The notes under the pieces are model-generated. The model ran no database searches. It saw nothing but the letters and a program-made list of their open reading frames with translations, and was not told where the DNA came from. 64,000 bases of DNA from contig NZ_OY782578.1 in the NCBI RefSeq assembly GCF_963677945.1, forward strand, positions 2,695,258-2,759,257, read 5' to 3'. Source of the stretch: an uncultured Bacteroides sp. GTDB taxonomy: Bacteria > Bacteroidota > Bacteroidia > Bacteroidales > Bacteroidaceae. Shown here piece after piece: positions 51,480 through 61,494 of the stretch. A program made the translations under genes and the position numbers. The stretch's first letter is position 1, and the number at the start of each line of letters is the position of its first letter.

Positions 51480-53144
51480 TTAATAACTTTCGTCGTGTAC
51501 GCCCTTTACTGCACGTCCACTTGGGTCATTCATATTTTTGAATGATTCATCCCATGCTAAGGCTTCAGGTGTGCTACATGCAACAGATGGAACCGATGGT
51601 ACGCATTTAGATGCACTTTCGCTTGGGAAGTGCTCTTCAAAAATACTTCTATAATAATATTCTTCCTTATTCATTGGTGGATTTATAGGGAAACGTTCTG
51701 CTGCATGAGCCATCTCTTCATCACTTACACGTTCTGAAGTTAAAGCTTTCAGTGAATCAATCCAGTTATATCCCACACCATCACTAAATTGCTCCTTTTG
51801 TCTCCATGCTACACTTGCTGGCAACATGTCGGCAAAAGCTTCACGCAAAATCTTCTTCTCAATAGTTTTTCCCGGTGCCATCTTAGCTTCAGGATTTAGT
51901 CTCATAGCAACATCCAGAAATTCTTTATCAAGGAAAGGAACTCTTCCTTCAACACCCCATGCAGACAGAGATTTGTTTGCTCGAAGACAATCGTACAAAT
52001 GCAACTTGCTTATTTTTCGCACTGTTTCTTCATGGAATGCTTTTGCATTTGGTGCTTTATGAAAATAAAGGTAACCGCCAAATATTTCATCGGCTCCTTC
52101 GCCAGAAAGAACCATTTTTATACCCATGGATTTAATAACGCGGGCAAGCAAGTACATCGGGGTAGAGGCTCTTACTGTTGTTACATCGTAAGTCTCGATG
52201 AAGTAGATTACATCTCTGATAGCATCCAGCCCTTCTTGTACGGTATAATTAATTTCATGGTGGATAGTTCCGATATGGTTTGCAACCTCTCTTGCTTTAA
52301 TCAAGTCCGGAGCATCTTTCAACCCAACGGCAAAGGAGTGAAGTTGTGGCCACCATGCTTCTGATTTGCCATCAGTTTCCACTCGTTTAGCTGCATATTT
52401 CTTTGCAACGGCAGAAATTACTGATGAGTCCAAGCCACCGGAAAGTAGAACGCCGTAAGGTACATCACTCATTAGCTGACGTTGTACAGCATCTTCAAGA
52501 GAATCATGTACATCCGTGCTATATGCATTGTTGTTCTTAACTGCATCATATTCCATCCAGTCGCGAGTATACCAACGTTTCATTACACCTTCTTTGCTGT
52601 AATAATAGTGTCCTGGAAGGAAAGGCTCATAACTATCGCAGAAGCCTTCGAGAGCTTTAAGCTCACTTGCAATATAAAGTTTTCCATCTTTGTCGTGACC
52701 AATATACAATGGAATTACTCCAATGGGATCACGTGCAATAAGATATTCGTCTTTTTCAGAATCATATAATGCAAAAGCAAATATACCGCTTAGGTCTTCG
52801 AGGAAATTAATTCCCTTTTTGCGATAGAGAGCTAAAATTACTTCGCAGTCGGAACCTGTCTGGAATTGGTATTCTCCTTCAAACTCTTTGCGAATATCAC
52901 GATGATTATATATTTCTCCATTTACTGCAAGTACAACCTTACCATCTGAAGAATATAATGGCTGACCTCCGGATTGGGGGTCAACGATAGAAAGGCGTTC
53001 ATGAGCCAGAATAGCTGAGCCATTGCAATAAATGCCACTCCAGTCGGGACCTCGATGGCGAATTTTCTGAGCCATTTTTAAGGCTTTAGCACGTAATATC
53101 TCGCTCTGCGTTTGTATATTGAATATTCCTACAATTCCACACAT
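51480..53144 (-). CDS. asnB: Glutamine-dependent asparagine synthetase
   Basis: A 554-residue enzyme (EC 6.3.5.4). The N-terminal Ntn-glutaminase domain begins MCGIVGIF, with catalytic Cys2 after Met removal. The synthetase domain has the PP-loop SGGLDSS (in YGVLLSGGLDSSVISAVA) and LSGEGADEIFGGY. Length matches E. coli AsnB. It begins 11 bp after gltD, so asparagine production is tied to glutamate supply. The C-terminus has a short Ser/Pro/Ala-rich stretch before the stop. Confidence 0.96.
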   Translation of the reverse strand: MCGIVGIFNIQTQSEILRAKALKMAQKIRHRGPDWSGIYCNGSAILAHERLSIVDPQSGGQPLYSSDGKVVLAVNGEIYNHRDIRKEFEGEYQFQTGSDCEVILALYRKKGINFLEDLSGIFAFALYDSEKDEYLIARDPIGVIPLYIGHDKDGKLYIASELKALEGFCDSYEPFLPGHYYYSKEGVMKRWYTRDWMEYDAVKNNNAYSTDVHDSLEDAVQRQLMSDVPYGVLLSGGLDSSVISAVAKKYAAKRVETDGKSEAWWPQLHSFAVGLKDAPDLIKAREVANHIGTIHHEINYTVQEGLDAIRDVIYFIETYDVTTVRASTPMYLLARVIKSMGIKMVLSGEGADEIFGGYLYFHKAPNAKAFHEETVRKISKLHLYDCLRANKSLSAWGVEGRVPFLDKEFLDVAMRLNPEAKMAPGKTIEKKILREAFADMLPASVAWRQKEQFSDGVGYNWIDSLKALTSERVSDEEMAHAAERFPINPPMNKEEYYYRSIFEEHFPSESASKCVPSVPSVACSTPEALAWDESFKNMNDPSGRAVKGVHDESY

Positions 53145-53155
53145 AATTTATTTGT

Positions 53156-54577
53156 TTATTTGTTACTTAAAAAAGCATCAATCTCTGAAGCAGCTTTTCT
53201 TCCGCCTGCCATTGCTCTTACAACAAGGCTAGCTCCTGTTGCAGCATCTCCGGCAGCAAAAACTTTAGCTGTTGATGCAGCGGCATGTGAATCAATTGCA
53301 ATATTCTTGCGATTATCTACTGCAAGTCCTAATTGTTCAATAATGCCTTCCTGAGTAGGATGTATAAATCCCATTGCAAGGAATACAAGATCGGCTTCAA
53401 CAATTTCTTTCTTACCAGAAGGAATCATAGCCATACGTCCGCTTTCTCCTTTTTCCCAGGATACTTCTTCTATCTCAACAGCTTTTAGTTGCCCGTTTTC
53501 TCCAATGAAACGGCATGAATTAATGTTCCAGCGGCGTGTACAACCTTCTTCGTGAGAGCTTGTTGTTTTCAGAACCTGAGGATACATAGGCCATGGAGTA
53601 TCAGGATTATCATGTACAGGAGGTTTAGGCAGAATTTCAATCTGATTAACGCTTACTGCTCCATGACGATTTGATGTTCCGATACAGTCAGATCCTGTAT
53701 CACCACCACCAATAATCAAGACCTTTTTACCTTTGGCATTTATTAATTCATCTTTATCAAAATTATGTCCGGCTAAAATTCTGTTTTGCTGACTCAGTAA
53801 TTCTAATGCAAAGTGTACACCTTTCAGGTTACGTCCTTCGATTGGAAGGTCTCTTGGAACTTCCGCACCGATACAAACGCATACTGCATCGTTTGAATCA
53901 ACCAAATCTTTAGCTGAAATGTCTTTGCCAATTTCTGTAGAAGTAACAAATTTAACGCCTTCTTGTTTAAGCAGATCAACGCGACGTTCTATAATATTTT
54001 TATTTAGCTTGAAGTTTGGAATACCATAACGAAGTAAACCACCCACATCTTCATGTTTTTCGTAAACAGTAACTTCGTATCCTTTACGGTTTAGCTGGTT
54101 TGCAACAACCAATCCGGCAGGACCAGAACCTATCACTGCTACTTTCTTTCCATTTCTAACCGGGTGCTTTGGTGTAATATAACCTTCGCGGAAGGCAGCT
54201 TCAACAATTGCAGCTTCGTTTTCGCGTATAGTTACAGGCTCGTCAGTAGAAAGTTTCAATACGCAACTCTTTTCGCATAAGGCAGGGCAGATGCGACCGG
54301 TGAATTCAGGAAAGTCACAAGTGTTTTCCAAAACTTCATAAGCTTCTTTCCATTTTCCTTTGTAAAGAAGATCTTGCCATTCTGGCTGAAGGTTTCCGAT
54401 AGGACATGCCCAATGGCAGAATGGAGTGCCGCAATCCATACAACGTGATGCTTGTAATTTGCGGTCATGGCTGTTAAGTGTCTGTTCTACTTCACCGAAG
54501 TCAGAAACACGTTCGTGAAGAGGTCTGTATCCGGCCTCTTGTCTATGTATTGTTAAGAATGCTTTTGGATTTCCCAT
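53156..54577 (-). CDS. gltD: Glutamate synthase, small (beta) subunit
   Basis: A 473-residue GltD. The N-terminal [4Fe-4S] region has RCMDCGTPFCHWACPIGN and CPALCEKSC. The FAD site is VIGSGPAGLVVANQL, and the second site is IIGGGDTGSDCIGTSNRHGA, followed by the NADPH domain. It supplies NADPH electrons to the GltB subunit, which makes two glutamates from glutamine and 2-oxoglutarate. It lies 169 bp downstream of gltB, an unusually wide gap that holds a palindrome array (54646-54699). It overlaps in family with the C-terminal part of the hydrogenase HydB fusion at 22.6-25.7 kb. Confidence 0.95.
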   Translation of the reverse strand: MGNPKAFLTIHRQEAGYRPLHERVSDFGEVEQTLNSHDRKLQASRCMDCGTPFCHWACPIGNLQPEWQDLLYKGKWKEAYEVLENTCDFPEFTGRICPALCEKSCVLKLSTDEPVTIRENEAAIVEAAFREGYITPKHPVRNGKKVAVIGSGPAGLVVANQLNRKGYEVTVYEKHEDVGGLLRYGIPNFKLNKNIIERRVDLLKQEGVKFVTSTEIGKDISAKDLVDSNDAVCVCIGAEVPRDLPIEGRNLKGVHFALELLSQQNRILAGHNFDKDELINAKGKKVLIIGGGDTGSDCIGTSNRHGAVSVNQIEILPKPPVHDNPDTPWPMYPQVLKTTSSHEEGCTRRWNINSCRFIGENGQLKAVEIEEVSWEKGESGRMAMIPSGKKEIVEADLVFLAMGFIHPTQEGIIEQLGLAVDNRKNIAIDSHAAASTAKVFAAGDAATGASLVVRAMAGGRKAASEIDAFLSNK

Positions 54578-54639
54578 TTCTATTTGTTGATTAAGTAAGA
54601 ATGATCTGAATAGTTCTCTAGTTACTCTAGAGCTAATTT

Positions 54640-54704
54640 AATAAAGGTGTACACGATAATTTCATAGAGAGTACACTTTATTGAAATCAGGTGTACACCT
54701 TTTT
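54640..54704. repeat. Three GTAC-centred palindromes at exact 22-bp period between gltB and gltD
   Basis: GTAC centres lie at 54650.5, 54672.5 and 54694.5. The outer units are GGTGTACACG and the perfect GGTGTACACC; the middle one is weaker (AGAGTACACTTT). Outer arms AAAGGTGTACAC (54643-54654) and GTGTACACCTTT (54691-54702) can pair perfectly over 12 bp, and inner words ATTTCA/TGAAAT extend the stem, so RNA of either strand can form a long hairpin followed by a T-rich stretch on the minus strand. Confidence 0.8.
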
Positions 54705-54746
54705 AATATTTATTCCTGATCTGTTTCTTTAGGATTCTATATATAA

Positions 54747-57700
54747 TTAATAATCTCTCTGCACGTTTGCAATCTTTTGTTGCAGTTTCTCCATTTGTTC
54801 TTCCTGAAGAACTTTCTTGTATTCAATAGGTACAATCTGGATAAACTGATCAACATACTTTTCCCAAGAGTCAAGCATTGTTTTTGCAAGCTTACTTCCG
54901 GTATAGAAGTAGTGATTGCGAATTAGTTCGTGCAATTCTTTACGGTAACTTGATTCTTCAATTAATGATAATTCAACCATTTCCATGTTACAGAAATAAT
55001 CAAAGTTTCCGTCTTTATTCCATACATAAGCAACTCCACCACTCATTCCGGCTGCGAAGTTACGTCCTGTACTTCCTAAAACAACTATACGTCCACCAGT
55101 CATGTATTCACAGCAGTGGTCTCCAACGCCTTCAACTACAGCTGTAGCTCCCGAGTTACGTACTGCAAAACGTTCACCAACTCGTCCGTTTATATATACT
55201 TCACCGCTTGTAGCTCCGTAAAGAAGGGTATTACCGGCAATCGTATTATCTTCTGCAATAAATGTAGAACGCTTAGGAGGAAGCAAGCTTATGCGGCCAC
55301 CTGAAAGGCCTTTTCCTAAATAGTCGTTAGCTTCACCTTCTAGTTTGAAGTTTACTCCCTTTGTAAGGAATGCACCAAAACTTTGTCCTGCAGATCCTTT
55401 GAACTTAATATTTAAAGTATCATCCGGAAGTCCGGCTCCACCATGCTTCTTAGCAATAACACCACTAAGCATAGTACCAACACTACGATCTGTATTTTCA
55501 ATAGTGTATTCTAAAGAAACCTCTTGTTCGTGTTCAATTGCTTCAGATGCCTGAGCAATGATTGTCATATCCTTCACTTCACCGATTGAGTGAATTCTTT
55601 CACCAACGTGATGTATTGCAGCATCAGTTCCTTGTGAAGGCATATAAGTCAACTTAGAAAGATCTAATAATTCATATTTTACATTGCTGGTAATGTGTTT
55701 ACGTTCAATTAAGTCTGTACGTCCAACAATATCTTCTAGTTTTGTGAATCCCATTTCAGCAAGATACTCACGAACTTCTTCTGCAAGGAAATTAAAGAAG
55801 TTAACTAAGTATTCATGACGACCATGGAATCTCTTACGAAGTTCTGGGTCCTGAGTTGCAACACCTACCGGGCAAGTGTTTAAGTGACATTTACGCATCA
55901 TAACACAGCCTAAAACAATAAGAGCTGATGTTGCAAATCCGTATTCTTCAGCACCAAGCATAGCCATAAGAACGATGTCACGTCCTGTTTTTAACTGACC
56001 ATCTACCTGTAGAACAACATGTCCACGTAATCCATTCAGAACTAAAGTCTGTTGAGTCTCAGACAATCCAATTTCCGGAGATATACCAGCGTAACGGATT
56101 GAACTTGCAGGACTAGCTCCTGTACCACCTTCAGCACCAGAGATTACAATGTGATCGGCTTTTGCTTTAGCTACACCGGCTGCAATTGTTCCAACACCAC
56201 TTTCGGCAACAAGTTTCACACTTATACGAGCCAGTGGGTTAATATTCTTCAAGTCGAAGATAAGTTGTGCCAAATCCTCAATAGAATAAATATCGTGATG
56301 AGGTGGGGGAGAGATCAATGAAATTCCCTTGATTGAGTGACGAGTCTTAGCAATAACTTCATCCACTTTAAATCCTGGCAACTGACCACCTTCTCCTGGT
56401 TTTGCTCCCTGAGCTATCTTAATTTGTATTTCGTCTGCATTTACAAGATATTCAGCAGTTACACCGAAACGTCCAGAAGCTACCTGCTTGATGGCAGAGC
56501 GCATTGACATACCGTTTTCCAAAGTCTTGAAACGGGCAGCGTCTTCTCCACCTTCTCCGGTGTTACTCTTTCCGCCAATCTTGTTCATGGCAAGTGCCAT
56601 TGTTTCGTGTGCTTCGCGGCTGATAGAACCAAATGACATAGCTCCTGTAACAAATCGCTTCATAATTTCTGAAGCTGGTTCAACCTGGTCAATAGAAATA
56701 GGATTCTTTTTAAAGCTTAAGAAGTCGCGAAGGAAAATCGGAGCTTCTTTGCCATCTACCAAGTGAGAGAATTCTTTGAACTTTTTGTAACTTCCCAATC
56801 GGGTAGCAAGTTGCAAAGTAGAAATTGTTTCAGGATTCCATGCGTGTTGTTCTCCACCCTTACGGAAACTGTAAATACCTTTATTTTTAAGGTCTTCAAA
56901 ACCTTCAGCGCCAAATCCTTCACCATGCATCTGTACAGCATCGGCTGCAATCTCATCAAGACGAATACCGCCAATAGTTGAGTTTATACCACCAAAGTAT
57001 GCGTTGCTAAGTTCTTGGCTCAAACCTACAGCTTCGAATATTTTCGCACCACGGTAACTACGGATAGTACTAATACCCATTTTAGACATAACCTTGAAGA
57101 GACCTTTGCAGATAGATTTAATATAATTCTTTTCTGCAGTTGCATAATCAAGCTGAATTTCTTGTTTTGCAATCAGGTTATCCAGAACAGCGAATGCCAT
57201 ATAAGGATTGATGGCGCTTGCACCAAAGCCTAATAATAAAGCGGCATGCATTACTTCGCGTATTTCGCCACTTTCAACGATCAATGCTGTTTGCACGCGT
57301 TTCTGAACTGATATCAAATGATGATGCACGGCACTAACTGCAAGCAATGCAGGGATAGCTGCGTGAGTTGCATCTACGTCTTTATCAGAAAGAACAATAT
57401 AATTAACGCCATCAGTAACTGATTTTTCTGCTTGCTTACAAAGGTTTGCCAATGATTCTTCCAATCCGGCTTTACCTTTATTTACATCAAATAATATAGG
57501 AAGTTTTACTGTGTTAAATCCTTTGTATCTGATGTTGCACAAAATATCTAATTGAGCATTGCTTAATATAGGGTGGTTTAGTTTTACCATCTTGCAATGT
57601 TCTTCATTTGGAGTAAGTATGTTCATACCTACAGCACCGATGTATTCAGTCAACGACATAACTAGCTGCTCACGTAATGGGTCAATCGGCGGATTGGTTA

Positions 57701-59294
57701 CCTGAGCGAATTGTTGACGGAAGTAGTTGTATAACAACTGAGGTTTTGTAGAAAGAACAGCCAGTGGGGTATCGTTACCCATAGAAGCCAAAGGTTCTGC
57801 TCCACTAGATCCCATCGGAATAATAAGCTTTTCGATATCTTCCTTAGAATATCCAAATGTGTGAAGCATACGGTCGTATTTATCAACCTTATGAGATACT
57901 TTTCTTCCGGTTTGAATCTTATCCAGATCAATACGGTTGCTTGCCAACCAAGTACGATAAGGTTTAGCTTCTGCTAATTGCTTTTTAATTTCGCCGTCGT
58001 AGTAAACTTCACCCTTCTCAGTATCAATTAATAAAATCTTACCAGGTTGTAAACGACCTTTTTCTTTTATTTCGTTTGCTTCAAAGTTCATAACGCCAAC
58101 TTCTGAAGCAACAACCATCATATCATTTTTTGTGATCAGATAACGTGCAGGACGAAGACCATTTCTGTCAAGCATACCTCCGGCATATCTTCCGTCAGAG
58201 AATAGCAATGCAGCAGGACCATCCCATGGTTCCATTAAAATAGAATGATATTCATAGAAAGCTTTCAAATCTTCAGAAATAGGATTCTTTTCGTTGAAAC
58301 TTTCCGGAACTAACATTGCCATTGCATGAGGCAAGCTTAGTCCTGACATCACAAGGAATTCAAGAACATTATCAAGCGAAGCACTATCGCTCATTCCTTT
58401 TTGGATGATAGGGCGAATGTCTTTTAAATCACCTAGAAGTGGTGAATTAAGCACACTTTCTCTAGCTTCCATCCATCCACGGTTACCACGAATAGTGTTA
58501 ATCTCTCCATTGTGTGCTAACAAACGAAAAGGTTGAGCTAAAGACCATGTTGGGAAAGTATTTGTACTAAAGCGAGAGTGCACTAAAGCTAATCCACTGG
58601 TGAAATAGCTGTTAGTTAAATCAGGGAAATAATGTCTTAGTTGTGATGATGACAGCATTCCCTTGTAAATAATGCTCTTACTTGATAAAGATACAATATA
58701 AAATTCTTTTTTAGAATCAATAGAAGATGAATTTACAAGAGTCTCAATTCTCTTCCTTATAATATATAGTTTTCGTTCTGCTGTTTCAGAGTCCGTAAAT
58801 CCTGTGATAAATACTTGTTTTACATCTGGTTCAGAAGCAAGTGCATCCTTACCAAGTATACTAGGGTTGGTAGGAACATCGCGAAGATGCATTAAACTAA
58901 GTCCTTCTTTTTCAATTTCTTTAGTGACAATGTCTAAAAGTAATGCTTGGTCATTTAAGTTTTTAGGAAGAAATAAAAGGCCAGTTCCATATTTGCCCTT
59001 TTCAGGTACAGGAATACCTTGTAGCAAAATGAACTCATGAGGAATCTGCAGCATAATTCCTGCTCCATCACCGGTTTTATTATCTGCGCCTTCTGCGCCG
59101 CGGTGCTGCATGTTTTCTAATACTTTAAGAGCAGATTCTACAATTTCATGTGATTTACCACCGTGGATGTTTACTAGCATACCAACTCCACATGCGTCAT
59201 GCTCGTTAGCAGCGCTGTATAAACCTGCATGATCTGGTTGCTGCTGATAAGGAATTACTGTTTGTTTGTTGTTAAAAAGTTCTCGATTCTTCAT
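54747..59294 (-). CDS. gltB: Glutamate synthase, large (alpha) subunit
   Basis: A 1515-residue GltB. After a 34-residue propeptide the Ntn glutaminase Cys35 occurs in EHDACGVGML. Then come the central domain, the FMN-binding synthase barrel (GAMSFGSISREAHETMA, SNTGEGGEDAARF, GAKPGEGGQLPG), a 3Fe-4S site (CVMMRKCHLNTCPVG) and the C-terminal beta-helix (GGRIVVLGSTGRNFAAGMSGG). It takes the amide of glutamine and 2-oxoglutarate to glutamate. It is the first gene of the minus-strand operon gltB-gltD-asnB, and divergent from glmS. Candidate -7 box TAATTTTG at 59348-59355 (minus). Confidence 0.96.
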   Translation of the reverse strand: MKNRELFNNKQTVIPYQQQPDHAGLYSAANEHDACGVGMLVNIHGGKSHEIVESALKVLENMQHRGAEGADNKTGDGAGIMLQIPHEFILLQGIPVPEKGKYGTGLLFLPKNLNDQALLLDIVTKEIEKEGLSLMHLRDVPTNPSILGKDALASEPDVKQVFITGFTDSETAERKLYIIRKRIETLVNSSSIDSKKEFYIVSLSSKSIIYKGMLSSSQLRHYFPDLTNSYFTSGLALVHSRFSTNTFPTWSLAQPFRLLAHNGEINTIRGNRGWMEARESVLNSPLLGDLKDIRPIIQKGMSDSASLDNVLEFLVMSGLSLPHAMAMLVPESFNEKNPISEDLKAFYEYHSILMEPWDGPAALLFSDGRYAGGMLDRNGLRPARYLITKNDMMVVASEVGVMNFEANEIKEKGRLQPGKILLIDTEKGEVYYDGEIKKQLAEAKPYRTWLASNRIDLDKIQTGRKVSHKVDKYDRMLHTFGYSKEDIEKLIIPMGSSGAEPLASMGNDTPLAVLSTKPQLLYNYFRQQFAQVTNPPIDPLREQLVMSLTEYIGAVGMNILTPNEEHCKMVKLNHPILSNAQLDILCNIRYKGFNTVKLPILFDVNKGKAGLEESLANLCKQAEKSVTDGVNYIVLSDKDVDATHAAIPALLAVSAVHHHLISVQKRVQTALIVESGEIREVMHAALLLGFGASAINPYMAFAVLDNLIAKQEIQLDYATAEKNYIKSICKGLFKVMSKMGISTIRSYRGAKIFEAVGLSQELSNAYFGGINSTIGGIRLDEIAADAVQMHGEGFGAEGFEDLKNKGIYSFRKGGEQHAWNPETISTLQLATRLGSYKKFKEFSHLVDGKEAPIFLRDFLSFKKNPISIDQVEPASEIMKRFVTGAMSFGSISREAHETMALAMNKIGGKSNTGEGGEDAARFKTLENGMSMRSAIKQVASGRFGVTAEYLVNADEIQIKIAQGAKPGEGGQLPGFKVDEVIAKTRHSIKGISLISPPPHHDIYSIEDLAQLIFDLKNINPLARISVKLVAESGVGTIAAGVAKAKADHIVISGAEGGTGASPASSIRYAGISPEIGLSETQQTLVLNGLRGHVVLQVDGQLKTGRDIVLMAMLGAEEYGFATSALIVLGCVMMRKCHLNTCPVGVATQDPELRKRFHGRHEYLVNFFNFLAEEVREYLAEMGFTKLEDIVGRTDLIERKHITSNVKYELLDLSKLTYMPSQGTDAAIHHVGERIHSIGEVKDMTIIAQASEAIEHEQEVSLEYTIENTDRSVGTMLSGVIAKKHGGAGLPDDTLNIKFKGSAGQSFGAFLTKGVNFKLEGEANDYLGKGLSGGRISLLPPKRSTFIAEDNTIAGNTLLYGATSGEVYINGRVGERFAVRNSGATAVVEGVGDHCCEYMTGGRIVVLGSTGRNFAAGMSGGVAYVWNKDGNFDYFCNMEMVELSLIEESSYRKELHELIRNHYFYTGSKLAKTMLDSWEKYVDQFIQIVPIEYKKVLQEEQMEKLQQKIANVQRDY

Positions 59295-59635
59295 TCTAAT
59301 TGACTTTATTATACGATATCATTCATTTACGTTATCAAAATGATTTGCAAAATTACGAATAAATTTCATTTTGATACATTTATTCCTATTATTATTTGTT
59401 AATAATTTAGTTTTTCTTCTGTAAAAACGTTAATTAGTAAGAATATCGTGTGATATGGTTACAATATTATTGATTATTTAATGATTATGTTGTAATTTGA
59501 AAGTTTATCAAAGTGCGCTCTAGATTTATGTACTAATAAGCATAAAGTTATGAAAGAATGTTTTTTCAAATTAAAATGCTAAATATATAGATAATAATGA
59601 CTATCTTTGCACGAAATTTAAATCTTATATAAAAA
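59295..59635. promoter_or_regulatory. Divergent promoter region between gltB and glmS
   Basis: 341 bp, very AT-rich, no gene seen. The minus-strand -7 candidate TAATTTTG (59348-59355) serves gltB. The plus-strand TATCTTTG (59602-59609) serves glmS. No -33 TTTG at proper spacing was found for either, and no clear palindromic operator stands out. Confidence 0.55.
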
Positions 59636-61480
59636 ATGTGCGGTATAGTAGGTTACATAGGTAAAAAAGACGCTTATCCGATTCTTATAAAAGGATTAAA
59701 ACGGCTGGAATATAGAGGTTATGATAGTGCAGGAGTTGCATTGATTAGTAAAGATCAGCAATTAAATGTATATAAGGCAAAAGGCAAAGTCTCTGAATTA
59801 GAAGAATTTGTTGCACAAAAAGATATTTCTGGCAATATAGGTATTGCTCATACTCGTTGGGCTACTCATGGCGAACCTTGTCAGGCAAATGCTCACCCTC
59901 ATTACTCTTCCTCCGAAAGTCTGGCACTTATCCATAATGGTATTATTGAAAATTACGCAGTATTAAAAGAAAAACTTCAAGCTAAAGGTTATATTTTCAG
60001 AAGTAGTACTGATACAGAGGTCTTGGTTCAGCTTATTGAATATATAAAGGTAACTAAAAATCTTGATTTACTAACTGCTGTACAGTTGGCATTAGGTGAA
60101 GTTATTGGCGCTTATGCTATTGCAGTATTAGAGAAAAATAATCCAAATGAGATTATTGCGGCTCGTAAAAGTAGTCCTTTGGTTGTAGGTATTGGAGATG
60201 ATGAGTTTTTTCTTGCATCAGATGCTACACCTATTGTAGAGTATACAGACAAGGTTGTATATCTTGAAGATGAAGAAATTGCAGTAATCAAGCGCAATGA
60301 AGATCTTAAAGTAGTAGATTTGAATAATGTGGTTATGAATCCCGAGATCTCTACTGTTGCTCTAAATTTAGGTCAGCTTGAAAAAGGAGGTTATCCTCAT
60401 TTTATGTTGAAGGAGATCTTTGAACAGCCAGATTGTATTCACGATTGTATGCGTGGACGTATAAACGTAGAAGGAACGAATGTTGTACTCTCTGCTGTTA
60501 TTGATTATAAAGAGAAGTTACTTAAGGCAAACAGATTTATAATTGTTGCTTGTGGAACTTCATGGCATGCTGCTTTAATCGGAAAACATCTGATTGAAAG
60601 TTTCTGCCGTATTCCTGTAGAGGTAGAATACGCATCAGAATTCCGTTATCGCGATCCTGTGATTTCAGAAGATGATGTAGTTATTGCAATTTCACAGTCT
60701 GGAGAAACTGCTGATACATTAGCTGCGGTTGAACTGGCAAAAAGTAAAGGTGCATTTATATATGGTATCTGTAATGCTATCGGGTCTTCAATTCCGAGAG
60801 CAACACACACCGGATCGTATATCCATGTTGGACCTGAAATTGGGGTAGCTTCAACAAAAGCATTTACTGGACAGGTTACAGTGCTAACTATGTTGGCTCT
60901 GACTTTGGCAAAAGAGAAAAACTCAATTAGCCAGGAAGAATTTCTGAATGTGGTTCATGAATTGAATCAGATTCCGGATAAAATGAAAAAGATATTAGAA
61001 AATAATGATAAAATAGCTCAGCTTTCTAAGATTTTCACCTATGCGCATAATTTTATATATTTAGGTCGCGGATACAGTTATCCAGTAGCTTTGGAAGGTG
61101 CTTTAAAATTAAAAGAAATCTCATATATTCATGCAGAAGGTTATCCGGCTGCTGAAATGAAACACGGACCAATTGCATTAATTGATGCAGAAATGCCGGT
61201 TGTAGTTGTTGCCACCCAAAATGGTATGTATGAGAAACTGATTAGTAATATTCAGGAAATAAAAGCACGTAAAGGAAAAGTTATTGCTATAGTAACTGAG
61301 GGTGATGAAGTGGTTAAAAACATTGCAGATTATTGCATTGAATTACCTGGAACAATTGAATGTCTTGATCCATTGGTTGCAACAGTTCCACTTCAGTTGT
61401 TGGCTTATCACATTGCCGTATGTAAAGGTATGGATGTTGATCAACCACGAAATCTTGCGAAATCTGTAACAGTAGAATAG
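59636..61480 (+). CDS. glmS: Glutamine-fructose-6-phosphate aminotransferase (isomerizing)
   Basis: A 614-residue enzyme (EC 2.6.1.16). The Ntn glutaminase domain begins MCGIVGYIGKKDA (Cys2), with YRGYDSAG and HTRWATHG. Two SIS domains follow (ACGTSWHAALIGKHL; SQSGETADTLAA; GRGYSYPVALEGALKLKE; DQPRNLAKSVTVE at the C-terminus). It makes glucosamine-6-phosphate for peptidoglycan and LPS. It starts an operon with a PurF-like gene 14 bp downstream, and its promoter faces gltB. No glmS ribozyme-like sequence was recognised upstream, as expected outside Firmicutes. Confidence 0.96.
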   Translation: MCGIVGYIGKKDAYPILIKGLKRLEYRGYDSAGVALISKDQQLNVYKAKGKVSELEEFVAQKDISGNIGIAHTRWATHGEPCQANAHPHYSSSESLALIHNGIIENYAVLKEKLQAKGYIFRSSTDTEVLVQLIEYIKVTKNLDLLTAVQLALGEVIGAYAIAVLEKNNPNEIIAARKSSPLVVGIGDDEFFLASDATPIVEYTDKVVYLEDEEIAVIKRNEDLKVVDLNNVVMNPEISTVALNLGQLEKGGYPHFMLKEIFEQPDCIHDCMRGRINVEGTNVVLSAVIDYKEKLLKANRFIIVACGTSWHAALIGKHLIESFCRIPVEVEYASEFRYRDPVISEDDVVIAISQSGETADTLAAVELAKSKGAFIYGICNAIGSSIPRATHTGSYIHVGPEIGVASTKAFTGQVTVLTMLALTLAKEKNSISQEEFLNVVHELNQIPDKMKKILENNDKIAQLSKIFTYAHNFIYLGRGYSYPVALEGALKLKEISYIHAEGYPAAEMKHGPIALIDAEMPVVVVATQNGMYEKLISNIQEIKARKGKVIAIVTEGDEVVKNIADYCIELPGTIECLDPLVATVPLQLLAYHIAVCKGMDVDQPRNLAKSVTVE

Positions 61481-61494
61481 AAGTATATTTTTAT

